Shown: positions 1 to 8,537 of the stretch, piece after piece
Layout: each line of letters opens with the position of its first letter
Numbering within the stretch: position 1 is the first letter of the stretch
NCBI GenBank assembly: GCA_013289045.1
Contig: JABDAU010000034.1
Location: 942-38,631 of the forward strand
DNA length: 37,690 bases
Origin: Bacteroidota bacterium
GTDB taxonomy: Bacteria > Bacteroidota > Bacteroidia > Sphingobacteriales > Sphingobacteriaceae
Reading direction: 5' to 3'
Made by a program: the position numbers and the translations under genes
The notes under the pieces: model-generated
Database searches by the model: none
What the model saw: only the letters and a program-made list of their open reading frames with translations
What the model was told of the DNA's origin: nothing

Positions 1-1
1 T

Positions 2-1573
2 TCCAAAATAGATACGCTCCACTTTACCGCGACCAATACCGACAGCCTCACGTTTAAATATTTCATCAAAAAAGCTGATGGTTATTTTGATGGCGAGGAA
101 CGGAAAATACCGGTTATAAAGCAAGGCGTTGAGGAAACCAAAGGCGTATTCGCCGTTTTAAAAGGTGATACCACTATGCAGATGCATTTTGACAGCGCGT
201 TGGGCAAAGTAACCCTTCATGCCGAAGCATCGATGCTGCCCGTATTGATGGAGGAAACCGACAAATTGCGCAATTACAAATATCTGTGTAATGAACAGCT
301 GGCATCAAAACTGATAGGGCTTTTAACCGAAGAACGCATAAAAACCTACCTGGGCGAGCCATTCACGCATGAGAAGAATATTACGGATGTGATCAGGCTG
401 ATCAACGAAAATGGAGGGCAGCAAGGGTTATGGGGATGGTGGAAAAGCACCGATAATGAATTATGGATCAGTCTGCATGTGGTTGAAGCTTTGCTGGCAG
501 CGCAGCACGCAGGGCATACCATCACGCTAAACGAGCAAAAGGTAACCGACTACCTGGTTTACCAGTTGGAAAGTTATAAAGGACAGGATAAGATCGCCTG
601 CCTGCAATTGTTGTATACTTTAAAAGCAAAAGTTGACTACAAAAAATACATTGAAGAAATAGGGAAAGAATATGACGCGGAAAAATATCCATCGGTTTAT
701 AATCACTTCCGTATTTTGATCCTAAAACAAGAAGCCGGAATGACCGTAGGCACTGATGAATTGCTTAAAACGACGCACAAAACGCTGTTCGGTAATGTGT
801 ATTGGGGTGAGGACGGTTATCGTTTCTTTGACAACTCGGTACAACTTACCATTATGGCTTACAGGATCTTTAAGAATGAGGATAAGCATCCTGAAATACT
901 GGAAAAAATACGTGGTTACCTATTAGAGCAACGCCACAACGGCGGCTGGCGCAATACCTATGAATCATCGTTAATACTGGAAACTATATTACCGGATGTG
1001 CTGGTTGGCGATAAACAAATGAAAGCCCCGCAATTGAAATTGAATGGCGCGATGACTGCTACAGTTGATAAATTCCCTTACACTACCACTTTCAATAGCC
1101 CCGATCTAACTGTTTCTAAAACGGGCACCTTGCCGGTTTACATTACCGGTTACCAGCAATTCTGGAATAGCAAACCTGAAAAAGTGAGCAAGGATTTTAC
1201 TGTTGATACCTGGTTTGAGCGAAATGGCGAGAAGGTGATTAAGCTAAAAGGCGGTCAGCGGGTACAGCTTAAAGCCAAAGTTACCGCGCGTGGCGATGGT
1301 GATTTTGTGATGGTGGAGATCCCTATCCCGGCAGGCTGCAGCTATGAAAGTAAAGCGCAATCATGGGAAAATAACGAGGTGCACAGGGAATATTTCAAGG
1401 AGAAAGTAAGCATCTTTTGCCGCAAGCTTAAAGAAGGCACTTATACTTTTACAGTTGACCTGATGCCACGCTTCAGCGGTGAATACATCCTCAACCCGGC
1501 AAAAGCCGAGCTGATGTATTTCCCGGTATTTTACGGTCGCGAAGGAATGGGGAAGGTTGTGATTGGGGATTAG
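2..1573 (+). CDS. Alpha-2-macroglobulin family protein, C-terminal part (5' truncated)
   Basis: The reading frame is open to the left edge, so only the last 523 residues are present; the Met codon at 176 is internal. The visible part starts near the end of the macroglobulin domains, runs into the alpha-helical thioester domain, and ends in a beta-rich receptor-binding-like domain. The motif CNEQ at 287-298 fits the CxEQ thioester signature, in which Cys and Gln form the reactive bond that traps attacking proteases. Bacterial members are large periplasmic or lipid-anchored protease traps, often over 1500 residues in Bacteroidota. The stop codon TAG at 1571-1573 lies inside the first unit of a GATTAGA repeat, which also encodes the final Asp. 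The gene converges on amn. Family assignment is firm; the natural target is unknown. Confidence 0.85.
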   Translation, partial: SKIDTLHFTATNTDSLTFKYFIKKADGYFDGEERKIPVIKQGVEETKGVFAVLKGDTTMQMHFDSALGKVTLHAEASMLPVLMEETDKLRNYKYLCNEQLASKLIGLLTEERIKTYLGEPFTHEKNITDVIRLINENGGQQGLWGWWKSTDNELWISLHVVEALLAAQHAGHTITLNEQKVTDYLVYQLESYKGQDKIACLQLLYTLKAKVDYKKYIEEIGKEYDAEKYPSVYNHFRILILKQEAGMTVGTDELLKTTHKTLFGNVYWGEDGYRFFDNSVQLTIMAYRIFKNEDKHPEILEKIRGYLLEQRHNGGWRNTYESSLILETILPDVLVGDKQMKAPQLKLNGAMTATVDKFPYTTTFNSPDLTVSKTGTLPVYITGYQQFWNSKPEKVSKDFTVDTWFERNGEKVIKLKGGQRVQLKAKVTARGDGDFVMVEIPIPAGCSYESKAQSWENNEVHREYFKEKVSIFCRKLKEGTYTFTVDLMPRFSGEYILNPAKAELMYFPVFYGREGMGKVVIGD

Positions 1574-1643
1574 AGACTGGAGATTAGAGATTAGGGAAAA
1601 ACGTAGAATTACTATCCTATTCTCTAATCTCCAGTCTCTAATC
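1568..1643. repeat. Inverted pair of GATTAGA-type repeats between convergent genes
   Basis: Two 28-base arms, 1568-1595 and 1616-1643, are inverted copies differing at one position and separated by 20 bases. Each arm reads GATTAGAGACTGGAGATTAG and onward. The arms lie between the stop of the alpha-2-macroglobulin gene and the stop of amn, so each transcript ends in the GATTAGA orientation and could fold into a 28-bp hairpin. There is no clear U-tract, so it is not a classic terminator. Confidence 0.9.
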
Positions 1644-1649
1644 TGTAAT

Positions 1650-2513
1650 TCAAAACTTCAAGTGCCTTACCGTCAATCCATTATTAATAAGCTGCTTCAA
1701 TGATTCGATACCGATATGCAAATGCGTCTCGACGTATTGCTCGGTAACTTTCGAGTCACTTTCAGAAGTTTTTACACCTTCCGGCACCATCGGCTGGTCG
1801 GATACCAACAACAATGCCCCTGTAGGTATCTTATTGGCGAAGCCGGTAACAAATATGGTGGCTGTTTCCATGTCGACTGCGGTTGCACGTAATCTCTTCA
1901 ACAGGCGTTTAAACACCTTGTCGTGCTCCCAAACGCGGCGGTTGGTGGTGTAGCAGGTGCCGGTCCAGTAATCACGCTGAAAGTCGCGTATGGTGGTTGA
2001 GATGGCTTTCTGTAAAGCGAAGGCCGGTAGCGCAGGCACTTCGGCAGGCATATAATCGTTTGATGTACCTTCTCCCCTGATGCCGGCAATCGGTAATATC
2101 AGCTCGCCTACGTTTATTTTTTTCTTCAAACTGCCGCATTTACCCAAAAATATCACCGCTTTGGGGCTTATGGCGGTAAGCAGATCCATTACGGTAGCAG
2201 CAACCGAACTGCCCATACCGAAATTGATGATGGTGATGCCATCGGCGGTAACGCTTTGCATCGGCTTGTCCAAACCCATAACAGGCGCGTTGTCGTGCCA
2301 CTCAGAGAAGAGTTGTATGTATTTGGAGAAGTTGGTAAGGATGATGTATTTGCCAAAATCATCCAACGGGCGACCTGTGTAACGCGGCAGCCAGTTAGCC
2401 ACTATGGCTTCTTTGGTTTTCAAACCGGCCTTTATCGGCGTTTGTACTTCCTGTACTTTCTTTGCTTCTTCCAGTATCTTCTCGTCTTTCTTTATGCCTA
2501 TTTCTTCGTTCAT
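1650..2513 (-). CDS. amn: AMP nucleosidase (short Bacteroidota form)
   Basis: It hydrolyses AMP to adenine and ribose 5-phosphate, a cytosolic step in purine nucleotide turnover. The 287-residue protein has the nucleoside phosphorylase fold signatures: FGMGSS at 98-103, GKCGSL at 124-129, VDMETA at 213-218 and SDQP at 238-241. The Glu of VDMETA corresponds to the ribose-binding residue of this family. It is much shorter than Escherichia coli Amn (about 484 residues) because the N-terminal regulatory domain is missing, as is usual in Bacteroidota. It starts 19 bases after the esterase gene ends, so the two are probably co-transcribed. Its TGA stop is six bases from an inverted GATTAGA repeat. 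Another purine-specific nucleosidase is a less likely alternative. Confidence 0.9.
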   Translation of the reverse strand: MNEEIGIKKDEKILEEAKKVQEVQTPIKAGLKTKEAIVANWLPRYTGRPLDDFGKYIILTNFSKYIQLFSEWHDNAPVMGLDKPMQSVTADGITIINFGMGSSVAATVMDLLTAISPKAVIFLGKCGSLKKKINVGELILPIAGIRGEGTSNDYMPAEVPALPAFALQKAISTTIRDFQRDYWTGTCYTTNRRVWEHDKVFKRLLKRLRATAVDMETATIFVTGFANKIPTGALLLVSDQPMVPEGVKTSESDSKVTEQYVETHLHIGIESLKQLINNGLTVRHLKF

Positions 2514-2532
2514 AGTCGTGATGTTTTAATGT

Positions 2533-3669
2533 TTAGTAATCTTTTATCAACCAGTTATAAAATGCCGGGAAATCCTTGTTCCATTGTTTTTCGTTATGGC
2601 GTTCGCCCTGCATTATTACGGTTGTTATGTTGTTTTCATTAAGTCCTTTAGCCTGGATGATGCCGGCCATTTTTTGCATGTCGGTAACCATGCTATCGCT
2701 TTCACTATCCCCGCAAACAAAATAAAAGCGCGTTCCAGCCGGGAGCGATTGTTGTTTTGCCAGTTCATATATCTGTACAGCGATCCAAAATGCAGGGGAA
2801 AATATGCCGCCATTACCAAATACTTTCGGGTACTTCAGTACCGCGTACATCGAGATCAATCCTCCCATCGAACTTCCTGCGATGGTTGTGTGTTGCGCAT
2901 CCTGTTTGGTGCGGTAATGCGCATCGATATAAGGTTTAAGGTTCTTCACCAAAAAATCTACATAATCCGCGCCTCTGCCTTTTCCATATTTGGAGTCGTA
3001 TGGATCATATTCGGTGATTCGATAATCGCCGCCATGGTCTATTCCTACAATAATGCTTTCGCTGGCATCAGGCATTTTGTCCATGATTTCGTCTATCCCC
3101 CACTCGCCGTAGCCTGAAGTAAATTCGTCAAACAGGTTTTGCCCGTCATGCATATAAATAACCGGATATTTCTTGCCCGATTTTTCATAATCCGGTGGCA
3201 GGTAGATCCAAACACGGCGCTGCCTGCCTAATTGCGGCATATCAAAATTCTCGCTGATGATGTGCACATTGGCGCTTGCCGTATGCTTTTTCGGCTGTTG
3301 TGGAAAATCATCCTTCCAACCTGCAATGTCTATCATGATCGTTGTGTCGTGTGTGATGCTGATGTTGCGGTTGTCGATATCGCCGCCATTGGGGCCGCAT
3401 TCTACTGTTTCCCAGGCGCCTTTGGTGGATTTGAAGCTGTATTTTCCCACGGGAATATCGATGATCGCCTGGTAATTGCCGGAACCATCCGATTGGAGTT
3501 GCCATTTCGGGCTGGCAGGGTTCCAGTTGTTAAAATCGCCTGCCAGGAAAATGTTTTTAGCGGCAGTTTTAAACGCAGCAACTTTCCCGGTTTTAAAGAT
3601 AACCTGCGCCTGCCCAAACAACAGGGTGCTGCAAAACAGAAGGAATAAAAATGCGGTCAGTCTTCTCAT
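2533..3669 (-). CDS. Secreted esterase with N-terminal glycogen-binding-like domain
   Basis: A signal peptide covers about residues 1-20. Residues about 25-115 resemble the immunoglobulin-like CBM48/AMPK glycogen-binding fold (FLAGDFNNWNP). Residues about 135-378 form an esterase D / Fes-type alpha/beta hydrolase. The nucleophile is Ser267 in GSSMGG, with Asp321 and His358 as the probable rest of the triad; HDGQN at 174-178 is typical of this group. The substrate cannot be read from sequence: relatives cleave acetyl or feruloyl esters on polysaccharides, or siderophore esters. It lies 54 bases downstream of gltA but is separated from it by a strong terminator, so it probably has its own promoter, and it leads into amn. 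Confidence 0.85.
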   Translation of the reverse strand: MRRLTAFLFLLFCSTLLFGQAQVIFKTGKVAAFKTAAKNIFLAGDFNNWNPASPKWQLQSDGSGNYQAIIDIPVGKYSFKSTKGAWETVECGPNGGDIDNRNISITHDTTIMIDIAGWKDDFPQQPKKHTASANVHIISENFDMPQLGRQRRVWIYLPPDYEKSGKKYPVIYMHDGQNLFDEFTSGYGEWGIDEIMDKMPDASESIIVGIDHGGDYRITEYDPYDSKYGKGRGADYVDFLVKNLKPYIDAHYRTKQDAQHTTIAGSSMGGLISMYAVLKYPKVFGNGGIFSPAFWIAVQIYELAKQQSLPAGTRFYFVCGDSESDSMVTDMQKMAGIIQAKGLNENNITTVIMQGERHNEKQWNKDFPAFYNWLIKDY

Positions 3670-3681
3670 TATAGGTCTTTA

Positions 3682-3708
3682 CAAAAAAGGCCCCGATAAC
3701 GGGGCCTT
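3682..3708 (-). terminator. Rho-independent terminator of gltA
   Basis: A perfect 8-bp stem (3687-3694 with 3701-3708, AAGGCCCC/GGGGCCTT) has a six-base loop. Read on the minus strand it is followed by a run of six T. It lies between gltA and the esterase gene, both on the minus strand. Confidence 0.93.
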
Positions 3709-3722
3709 AAATATCGTGATAG

Positions 3723-5009
3723 TTATCTATCTTTTATATCCACGTAATCGCGGTTGGTTGCCCCGTTGTATACCTGGCGTGGGCGGCCGATAGGCTCCTT
3801 ATGCTCCTTCATCTCCTTCCACTGTGCTATCCAGCCCGGTAAACGGCCAAGCGCAAATAGTACAGTGAACATATCAGTCGGGAAGCCTAATGCACGGTAG
3901 ATAATACCTGAGTAAAAATCCACGTTCGGGTAAAGCTTACGCTCAATAAAGTATGGATCTTTCAATGCTACCTCTTCCAGTTTTTTGGCAATCTCCAGCA
4001 CTTCATCGTTTACACCTAATTTCTCCAGTATATCGTCGCATGCTTTTTTAATGATCCTGGCACGTGGGTCGAAGTTCTTATAAACGCGGTGACCAAAACC
4101 CATCAAACGGAACGGATCGTTCTTATCCTTCGCTTTAGCTATCCATTTGTCGGTATCGCCGCCGTCTTCCTGTATCTGTTGCAGCATCTCTATTACTTCC
4201 TGGTTAGCACCGCCATGCAGCGGGCCCCAAAGCGCCGAAATACCTGCCGAAACAGAGGCATAAATATTTGAGTTTGACGAACCCACGATGCGCACTGTCG
4301 ATGTAGAGCAGTTCTGCTCGTGGTCAGCATGCAGTATCAAAAGCTTGTTCATCGCACTAACGATAACAGGGTCAATCTCCACAGCTTCGGTGCGCTGACC
4401 GAAAGTCATGTTAAGAAAATTGGTTACGTAATCGTATTTGTTCTGCGGATAGATGTACGGATGCCCTAATGATTTCTTATATATCCACGAAACGATGGTA
4501 GCCATTTTGGCAAGCATTTTAATAATGCTTGTGTTCAATTCGGCCGGGGTTTGATTCTGTTTTAACGATTCAGGATAGAAAGCTGACAATGAGCATACCA
4601 GCGATGACAGCTGGCCCATCGGGTGCGATCTTGATGGGAAACCATCAAAAAACTTCTTCATATCCTCATGAACCAGCGTATGATGGCTCAACTCATAGTT
4701 GAAGTTTTTCAGCTGTTCAGCAGTTGGCAGGTCGCCGTAAATGAGCAGGTAAGCAACCTCGATAAAGCTCGACTTTTCGGCCAATTGCTCTATCGGGTAA
4801 CCGCGGTATTTTAAAATACCTTCTTCACCATCTAAAAAAGTAATGGCGCTTTGTGTAGCGCCGGTATTTTTGTAACCGATATCGAGGGTGATATAACCGG
4901 TCTGATCTCTTAATTTGGATATATCAATGGCCTTCTCCTTTTCAGTGCCTTCAATAATTGGAAGTTCGTAGGTTTGATCGCCAATTTTTAATTGAGCTGT
5001 TTCTGACAT
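3723..5009 (-). CDS. gltA: Citrate synthase (type II)
   Basis: It condenses oxaloacetate and acetyl-CoA to citrate, the entry step of the TCA cycle, in the cytosol. The 428-residue length matches hexameric type II enzymes. The catalytic residues are visible: His265 in PLHGG, His307 in GFGHRVYKNFDPRA and Asp364 in VDFYSG, almost the same numbering as the E. coli enzyme (264, 305, 362). The short beta-rich N-terminal domain of this class is present. The ATG at 5009 is preceded by a minus-strand -7 box (TACATTTG, 5034 to 5027), which predicts a leader of about 14 bases. It is monocistronic, closed by the terminator at 3682-3708. Confidence 0.97.
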   Translation of the reverse strand: MSETAQLKIGDQTYELPIIEGTEKEKAIDISKLRDQTGYITLDIGYKNTGATQSAITFLDGEEGILKYRGYPIEQLAEKSSFIEVAYLLIYGDLPTAEQLKNFNYELSHHTLVHEDMKKFFDGFPSRSHPMGQLSSLVCSLSAFYPESLKQNQTPAELNTSIIKMLAKMATIVSWIYKKSLGHPYIYPQNKYDYVTNFLNMTFGQRTEAVEIDPVIVSAMNKLLILHADHEQNCSTSTVRIVGSSNSNIYASVSAGISALWGPLHGGANQEVIEMLQQIQEDGGDTDKWIAKAKDKNDPFRLMGFGHRVYKNFDPRARIIKKACDDILEKLGVNDEVLEIAKKLEEVALKDPYFIERKLYPNVDFYSGIIYRALGFPTDMFTVLFALGRLPGWIAQWKEMKEHKEPIGRPRQVYNGATNRDYVDIKDR

Positions 5010-5026
5010 AGAATATTTGTTTGGCG

Positions 5027-5034
5027 CAAATGTA
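5027..5034 (-). promoter_or_regulatory. -7 promoter box of gltA
   Basis: On the minus strand TACATTTG matches the Bacteroidota -7 consensus TAnnTTTG exactly and continues as GCGCC. The same twelve bases, TACATTTGCGCC, occur before queA. No TTTG was found 19 bases upstream. Confidence 0.7.
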
Positions 5035-5164
5035 GTAAATCTGCCTTATTATTCGTCCGCTAAAACCATCACTAATTGTAAAAATTTAGCGCGACTTAAC
5101 ATTGCTTACATTCATATTACCGTTTTGTTAAGCCGGTAATAAGTTATTGCTAACGCCTGTATTA

Positions 5165-6412
5165 TCAATTTGTACGGATTGCCTCAACAGGGTTCATGCG
5201 CGATGCAGAATAAGCCGGGATAATGCCCGAAATGACACCAATAGCAATTGACCATGACAGACCTCTGATGATATTGGTGGCATTCAGTATAACTTCAATA
5301 TTAAATGCCGCTTTAAAGGCGATTGTTATTAAATATACAGATACCAAGCCAATAATACCTCCCAAAAGGCAAAGTGTTACCGATTCGATCAGGAACTGCA
5401 ATAAGATAAAGTAATTTTTAGCACCTAATGATTTTTGTATACCGATGATATTTGTGCGTTCGCGTACCGAAACAAACATGATGTTAGCGATGCCAAACCC
5501 GCCTACAAGTATCGAAAACAAACCAATAATGGTGCCTGCCACATCTAAAAAGTCGAACAATTGCTTCAACGCGTTTGAAATAATATCACTGCTGTTTAGT
5601 TCAAAATTATCTTCTTCATTAGGCCGCAATCTTCTGATTGCCCGCATTGTTTGCTCCAGTTCATCATGCAGTTGTTTGTAACTCACATCTTTTTTCCCTC
5701 GCACTACTATCTGCGGTTGATAGTTATCATTTTGAACATCGATAATGTTTTTGGTAAAATTGATAGGCAATAGCACATTCTTATCATCACTGTTGCCCAG
5801 CATATCATTCCCCTCTTTGCTAAACACCCCCACAATAGTTACATACCGACCCATTACTTTTATTCGCTTGCCCACTGCTGTTCCATCAGGGAAGAGGTTT
5901 GTTGCAATATCATTGCCGATAACAGCCACAGGTGCGCCGGTACTCGATTCTATGTCTGTAAAATAACGGCCTTGTGACAGGTCAAAGTTCCATACTTTGT
6001 AATGATCCTGGCTAACCGCGTTTATCTGGCCGCCGCTAACTGTACGGCTTTGGTACTTAATGGTGCGGCTGTCAAACGCAATTTCGTAAGAGATGCCATC
6101 GGCGCTAACCAATCTTTGCTGTAATTGATCCAGGTCCCGGAATTTAGGAACAGGGCGCTGCATATATTTCCACCAGGGGAAATTGCTGTCACCAATCCAT
6201 GGCCATTTACCTATATATATGCTGTTATTGCCCAGTTTATCCACGCTTTGTTGCAGGTTATTATGTAGCGTGTCTACGGCAGACCTTACAGCTATTATGG
6301 TAAAAATACCAATGGTAACACCAAGCAATGAAAGCAGCGTGCGCAACTTGTTTTGCCTTAATGCATCAAAAGCGAACAAAATGCTTTCCCTGAAAAGTTT
6401 GAAATATATCAT
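5165..6412 (-). CDS. FtsX/MacB-like ABC transporter permease, no ATPase beside it
   Basis: A 415-residue inner-membrane permease of the MacB type. An N-terminal membrane helix follows the cytoplasmic start (LLSLLGVTIGIFTIIAV, about residues 26-42). A periplasmic MacB-core domain covers about 45-270, and three membrane helices lie in the last 130 residues, ending in the family tail MNPVEAIRTN. Such proteins pair with a LolD/MacB-type ATPase and drive efflux or lipoprotein transfer through mechanical transmission. No ATPase, fusion protein or TolC lies beside it; its neighbours are gltA and the divergent queA. The upstream region carries GTGTAATC repeats. The substrate is unknown. Confidence 0.85.
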   Translation of the reverse strand: MIYFKLFRESILFAFDALRQNKLRTLLSLLGVTIGIFTIIAVRSAVDTLHNNLQQSVDKLGNNSIYIGKWPWIGDSNFPWWKYMQRPVPKFRDLDQLQQRLVSADGISYEIAFDSRTIKYQSRTVSGGQINAVSQDHYKVWNFDLSQGRYFTDIESSTGAPVAVIGNDIATNLFPDGTAVGKRIKVMGRYVTIVGVFSKEGNDMLGNSDDKNVLLPINFTKNIIDVQNDNYQPQIVVRGKKDVSYKQLHDELEQTMRAIRRLRPNEEDNFELNSSDIISNALKQLFDFLDVAGTIIGLFSILVGGFGIANIMFVSVRERTNIIGIQKSLGAKNYFILLQFLIESVTLCLLGGIIGLVSVYLITIAFKAAFNIEVILNATNIIRGLSWSIAIGVISGIIPAYSASRMNPVEAIRTN

Positions 6413-6419
6413 ATATTAG

Positions 6420-6672
6420 GATTACACCGATTTTGTATCTGATTCCACCGATCCGCCTGTGATTAGGCCGATTTGACGACGCCATTTGATTGTTAGACGA
6501 TATTACCTCTACTAAGTTACAGATGAATTAAACTAAAAAACAAACAAATACACGTAGCCATTTGTAAATACCCGATATAACCGGGCAAATAATTTATTGT
6601 AATTATTGGTATAATATCGGTGTAATCAGATACAAAATCTGTGTAATCGTTATATCAAAATCGGTGTAATCA
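6420..6672. repeat. GTGTAATC repeats between the permease gene and queA
   Basis: A 25-base stretch at 6420-6444 (GATTACACCGATTTTGTATC and onward) recurs inverted at 6624-6648 with one mismatch. On the plus strand three copies of ATCGGTGTAATC or ATCTGTGTAATC start at 6616, 6637 and 6660, that is 21 and 23 bases apart, just before the queA -7 box. The 313-base gap holds no gene. Confidence 0.8.
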
Positions 6673-6691
6673 TAATATCAAAAAATTATCG

Positions 6692-6699
6692 TACATTTG
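6692..6699 (+). promoter_or_regulatory. -7 promoter box of queA
   Basis: TACATTTG matches TAnnTTTG exactly and is followed by CGCC, as at gltA. It lies 26 bases before the queA ATG, predicting a leader of about 23 bases. No convincing -33 TTTG is present; the third GTGTAATC repeat occupies that position. Confidence 0.7.
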
Positions 6700-6725
6700 C
6701 GCCCTAAATTTCAAGAAAGATAAGC

Positions 6726-7775
6726 ATGAAATTATCTCAATTTAAGTTCAATTTACCTGACTCCTTAATCGCAAGTACCCCATCCCAGGCCCGTGACGAG
6801 TCGCGTTTAATGGTTTTGCACAAAGATTCAGGCAAAATTGAACACAAGATATTTAAAGATATCCTTGATTATTACGACGATGGCGATGTAATGATCATTA
6901 ATAATACCAAGGTTTTTCCGGCCCGTTTATATGGCAATAAGGAAAAAACCGGAGCCACAATCGAAGTTTTCCTGCTGCGAGAGCTGAATAAAGAGCTGCG
7001 CCTGTGGGACGTTTTGGTTGATCCTGCACGTAAGATACGCGTAGGCAACAAGTTATATTTCGGTGATGACGACCTGCTGATAGCCGAAGTTGTAGACAAT
7101 ACCACTTCCCGTGGCCGTACTATCCGTTTCCTGTTTGACGGTACAGATGAAGAATTCCGCCGTAATGTGGAAATTTTGGGCGAAACACCGCTTCCGAAAT
7201 ATATCAAGCGTAAAGCTACACCCGAGGATAAAGAACGCTACCAAACCATCTTTGCCAAACATGAAGGCGCCGTTGCAGCACCAACTGCCGGTTTGCACTT
7301 TAGCCGTGAGCTAATGAAACGTTTGGAATTAAAAGGCGTTGAATTTGCCGAAGTAACCCTGCACGTAGGTTTAGGCACCTTCCGACCTGTTGAGGTTGAA
7401 GACCTGACCAAACACAAAATGGATTCTGAGCAGTTCATCATAGAGCAAAGGCAGGCTGATATTGTAAACCGGGGCATCGAGCGTAAAAAACGCATCTGCG
7501 CTGTGGGCACCACTTCAATGCGCACTATCGAGTCGTCCGTATCGGCAAACAAAACTTTGAAATCGGCTAACGACTGGACCAGTAAGTTCATTTTCCCGCC
7601 GTATGACTTTAGCATTGCCAATTCGATGATAACTAACTTCCACACACCGGAATCGACATTACTGATGATGATCTGTGCCTTTGGCGGTTATGAGCATGTT
7701 ATGCATGCTTACGAAGTGGCAGTGAAAGAAAAATATCGTTTTTATAGCTATGGCGATGCCATGTTGATCATTTAA
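6726..7775 (+). CDS. queA: S-adenosylmethionine:tRNA ribosyltransferase-isomerase
   Basis: It transfers and isomerises the ribosyl group of SAM onto preQ1 in tRNA to make epoxyqueuosine, the penultimate step of queuosine synthesis, in the cytosol. The 349-residue length is standard. The family signatures are [10 protein letters not shown] at 59-68, PLPKYIKR at 155-162, [12 protein letters not shown] at 181-192, [11 protein letters not shown] at 212-222 and [10 protein letters not shown] near 305. The start is supported by the N-terminal family motif [15 protein letters not shown] and by a -7 box just upstream. A strong terminator follows the stop, so it is transcribed alone. Confidence 0.97.
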   Translation: MKLSQFKFNLPDSLIASTPSQARDESRLMVLHKDSGKIEHKIFKDILDYYDDGDVMIINNTKVFPARLYGNKEKTGATIEVFLLRELNKELRLWDVLVDPARKIRVGNKLYFGDDDLLIAEVVDNTTSRGRTIRFLFDGTDEEFRRNVEILGETPLPKYIKRKATPEDKERYQTIFAKHEGAVAAPTAGLHFSRELMKRLELKGVEFAEVTLHVGLGTFRPVEVEDLTKHKMDSEQFIIEQRQADIVNRGIERKKRICAVGTTSMRTIESSVSANKTLKSANDWTSKFIFPPYDFSIANSMITNFHTPESTLLMMICAFGGYEHVMHAYEVAVKEKYRFYSYGDAMLII

Positions 7776-7803
7776 CGAAAAAATTAAATTATATCAGAAC
7801 ATT

Positions 7804-7838
7804 AAATGAGATTTGAGCGTATCAAATCTCATTTTTGT
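7804..7838 (+). terminator. Rho-independent terminator of queA
   Basis: A perfect 13-bp stem (7804-7816 with 7822-7834, AAATGAGATTTGA/TCAAATCTCATTT) has a five-base loop GCGTA, and its right arm runs into five T. The ATG at 7806, which opens the longest ispD frame, lies inside the left arm, so it is unlikely to be the translation start. Confidence 0.9.
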
Positions 7839-7865
7839 TTAAAGTCCATGGGCACAACCTCTTCA

Positions 7866-8537
7866 ATGCACAATTTCGCCATTATAGTGGCCGGCGGTAC
7901 GGGCGCCAGGATGTTATCATCCATTCCCAAGCAATTCCTTTTACTGAACGGAAAGCCTGTGTTGATGCATACGGTTGAGGCCTTTTATAATAGTAATTCG
8001 AACCCAAAGATCATCCTTGTGCTACACGCCGGCTTTCATCAATATTGGGAGCAATTGTGTACGGAATACAATTTTCGGATACCGGTTACATTGATAAAAG
8101 GAGGCGAGACCCGTTTTCACTCTGTAAAAAACGGACTTGACCTGATAGATGACGAATTAAATGCCGTAATAGCTATCCATGATGCGGTGAGGCCATTGAT
8201 CACCCCGGAAGTTATAGATGAATCATTCCGCTATGCATTTGAACATGGAAATGCTATTGTAGCCGTTAAAAGCCGCGATTCCGTCCGCCAGGTATGGAAT
8301 GACCATACCGTTGCCCTTAAAAGAGAAGATATTTACCTGATACAAACACCGCAAACTTTCCAATCGGACCTGCTGAAAAAAGCTTATGAAGTGAATTACG
8401 ATGACAATTTTACTGACGATGCCAGCGTAGTGGAAAGATCGGGTGAGATCATTAACCTGATCAACGGCAGTCATCAAAACTTCAAGATCACTTTCCCTGA
8501 AGACATTGCTATAGCCGAGGCTATATTAAACAAGTAG
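7866..8537 (+). CDS. ispD: 2-C-methyl-D-erythritol 4-phosphate cytidylyltransferase
   Basis: It couples CTP to MEP in the non-mevalonate isoprenoid pathway (cytosol). From the Met at 7866 the protein has 223 residues, the usual size, and begins with the nucleotide-binding motif AIIVAGGTGARM followed by PKQF at 21-24. HDAVRPL, VKSRDSVRQV, QTPQTFQ and TDDASVVE are also diagnostic. The motif normally reads AAGxGxRM; here it is AGGTGARM. The frame extends upstream to an ATG at 7806, but that codon is inside the queA terminator hairpin. ATG 7848 is another possible start. The TAG stop (8535-8537) is part of a palindromic repeat. CDP-ribitol pyrophosphorylases are similar, but the motifs fit IspD. 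Confidence 0.9.
   Translation: MHNFAIIVAGGTGARMLSSIPKQFLLLNGKPVLMHTVEAFYNSNSNPKIILVLHAGFHQYWEQLCTEYNFRIPVTLIKGGETRFHSVKNGLDLIDDELNAVIAIHDAVRPLITPEVIDESFRYAFEHGNAIVAVKSRDSVRQVWNDHTVALKREDIYLIQTPQTFQSDLLKKAYEVNYDDNFTDDASVVERSGEIINLINGSHQNFKITFPEDIAIAEAILNK

Noticed and set aside
174..362. Minus-strand frame of 62 residues within the alpha-2-macroglobulin gene
   Set aside because: It overlaps a well-supported coding region in another frame and has no recognisable motif or start signal.
2256..3117. Plus-strand frames opposite amn and the esterase
   Set aside because: They are antisense shadows of two genes with clear catalytic motifs.
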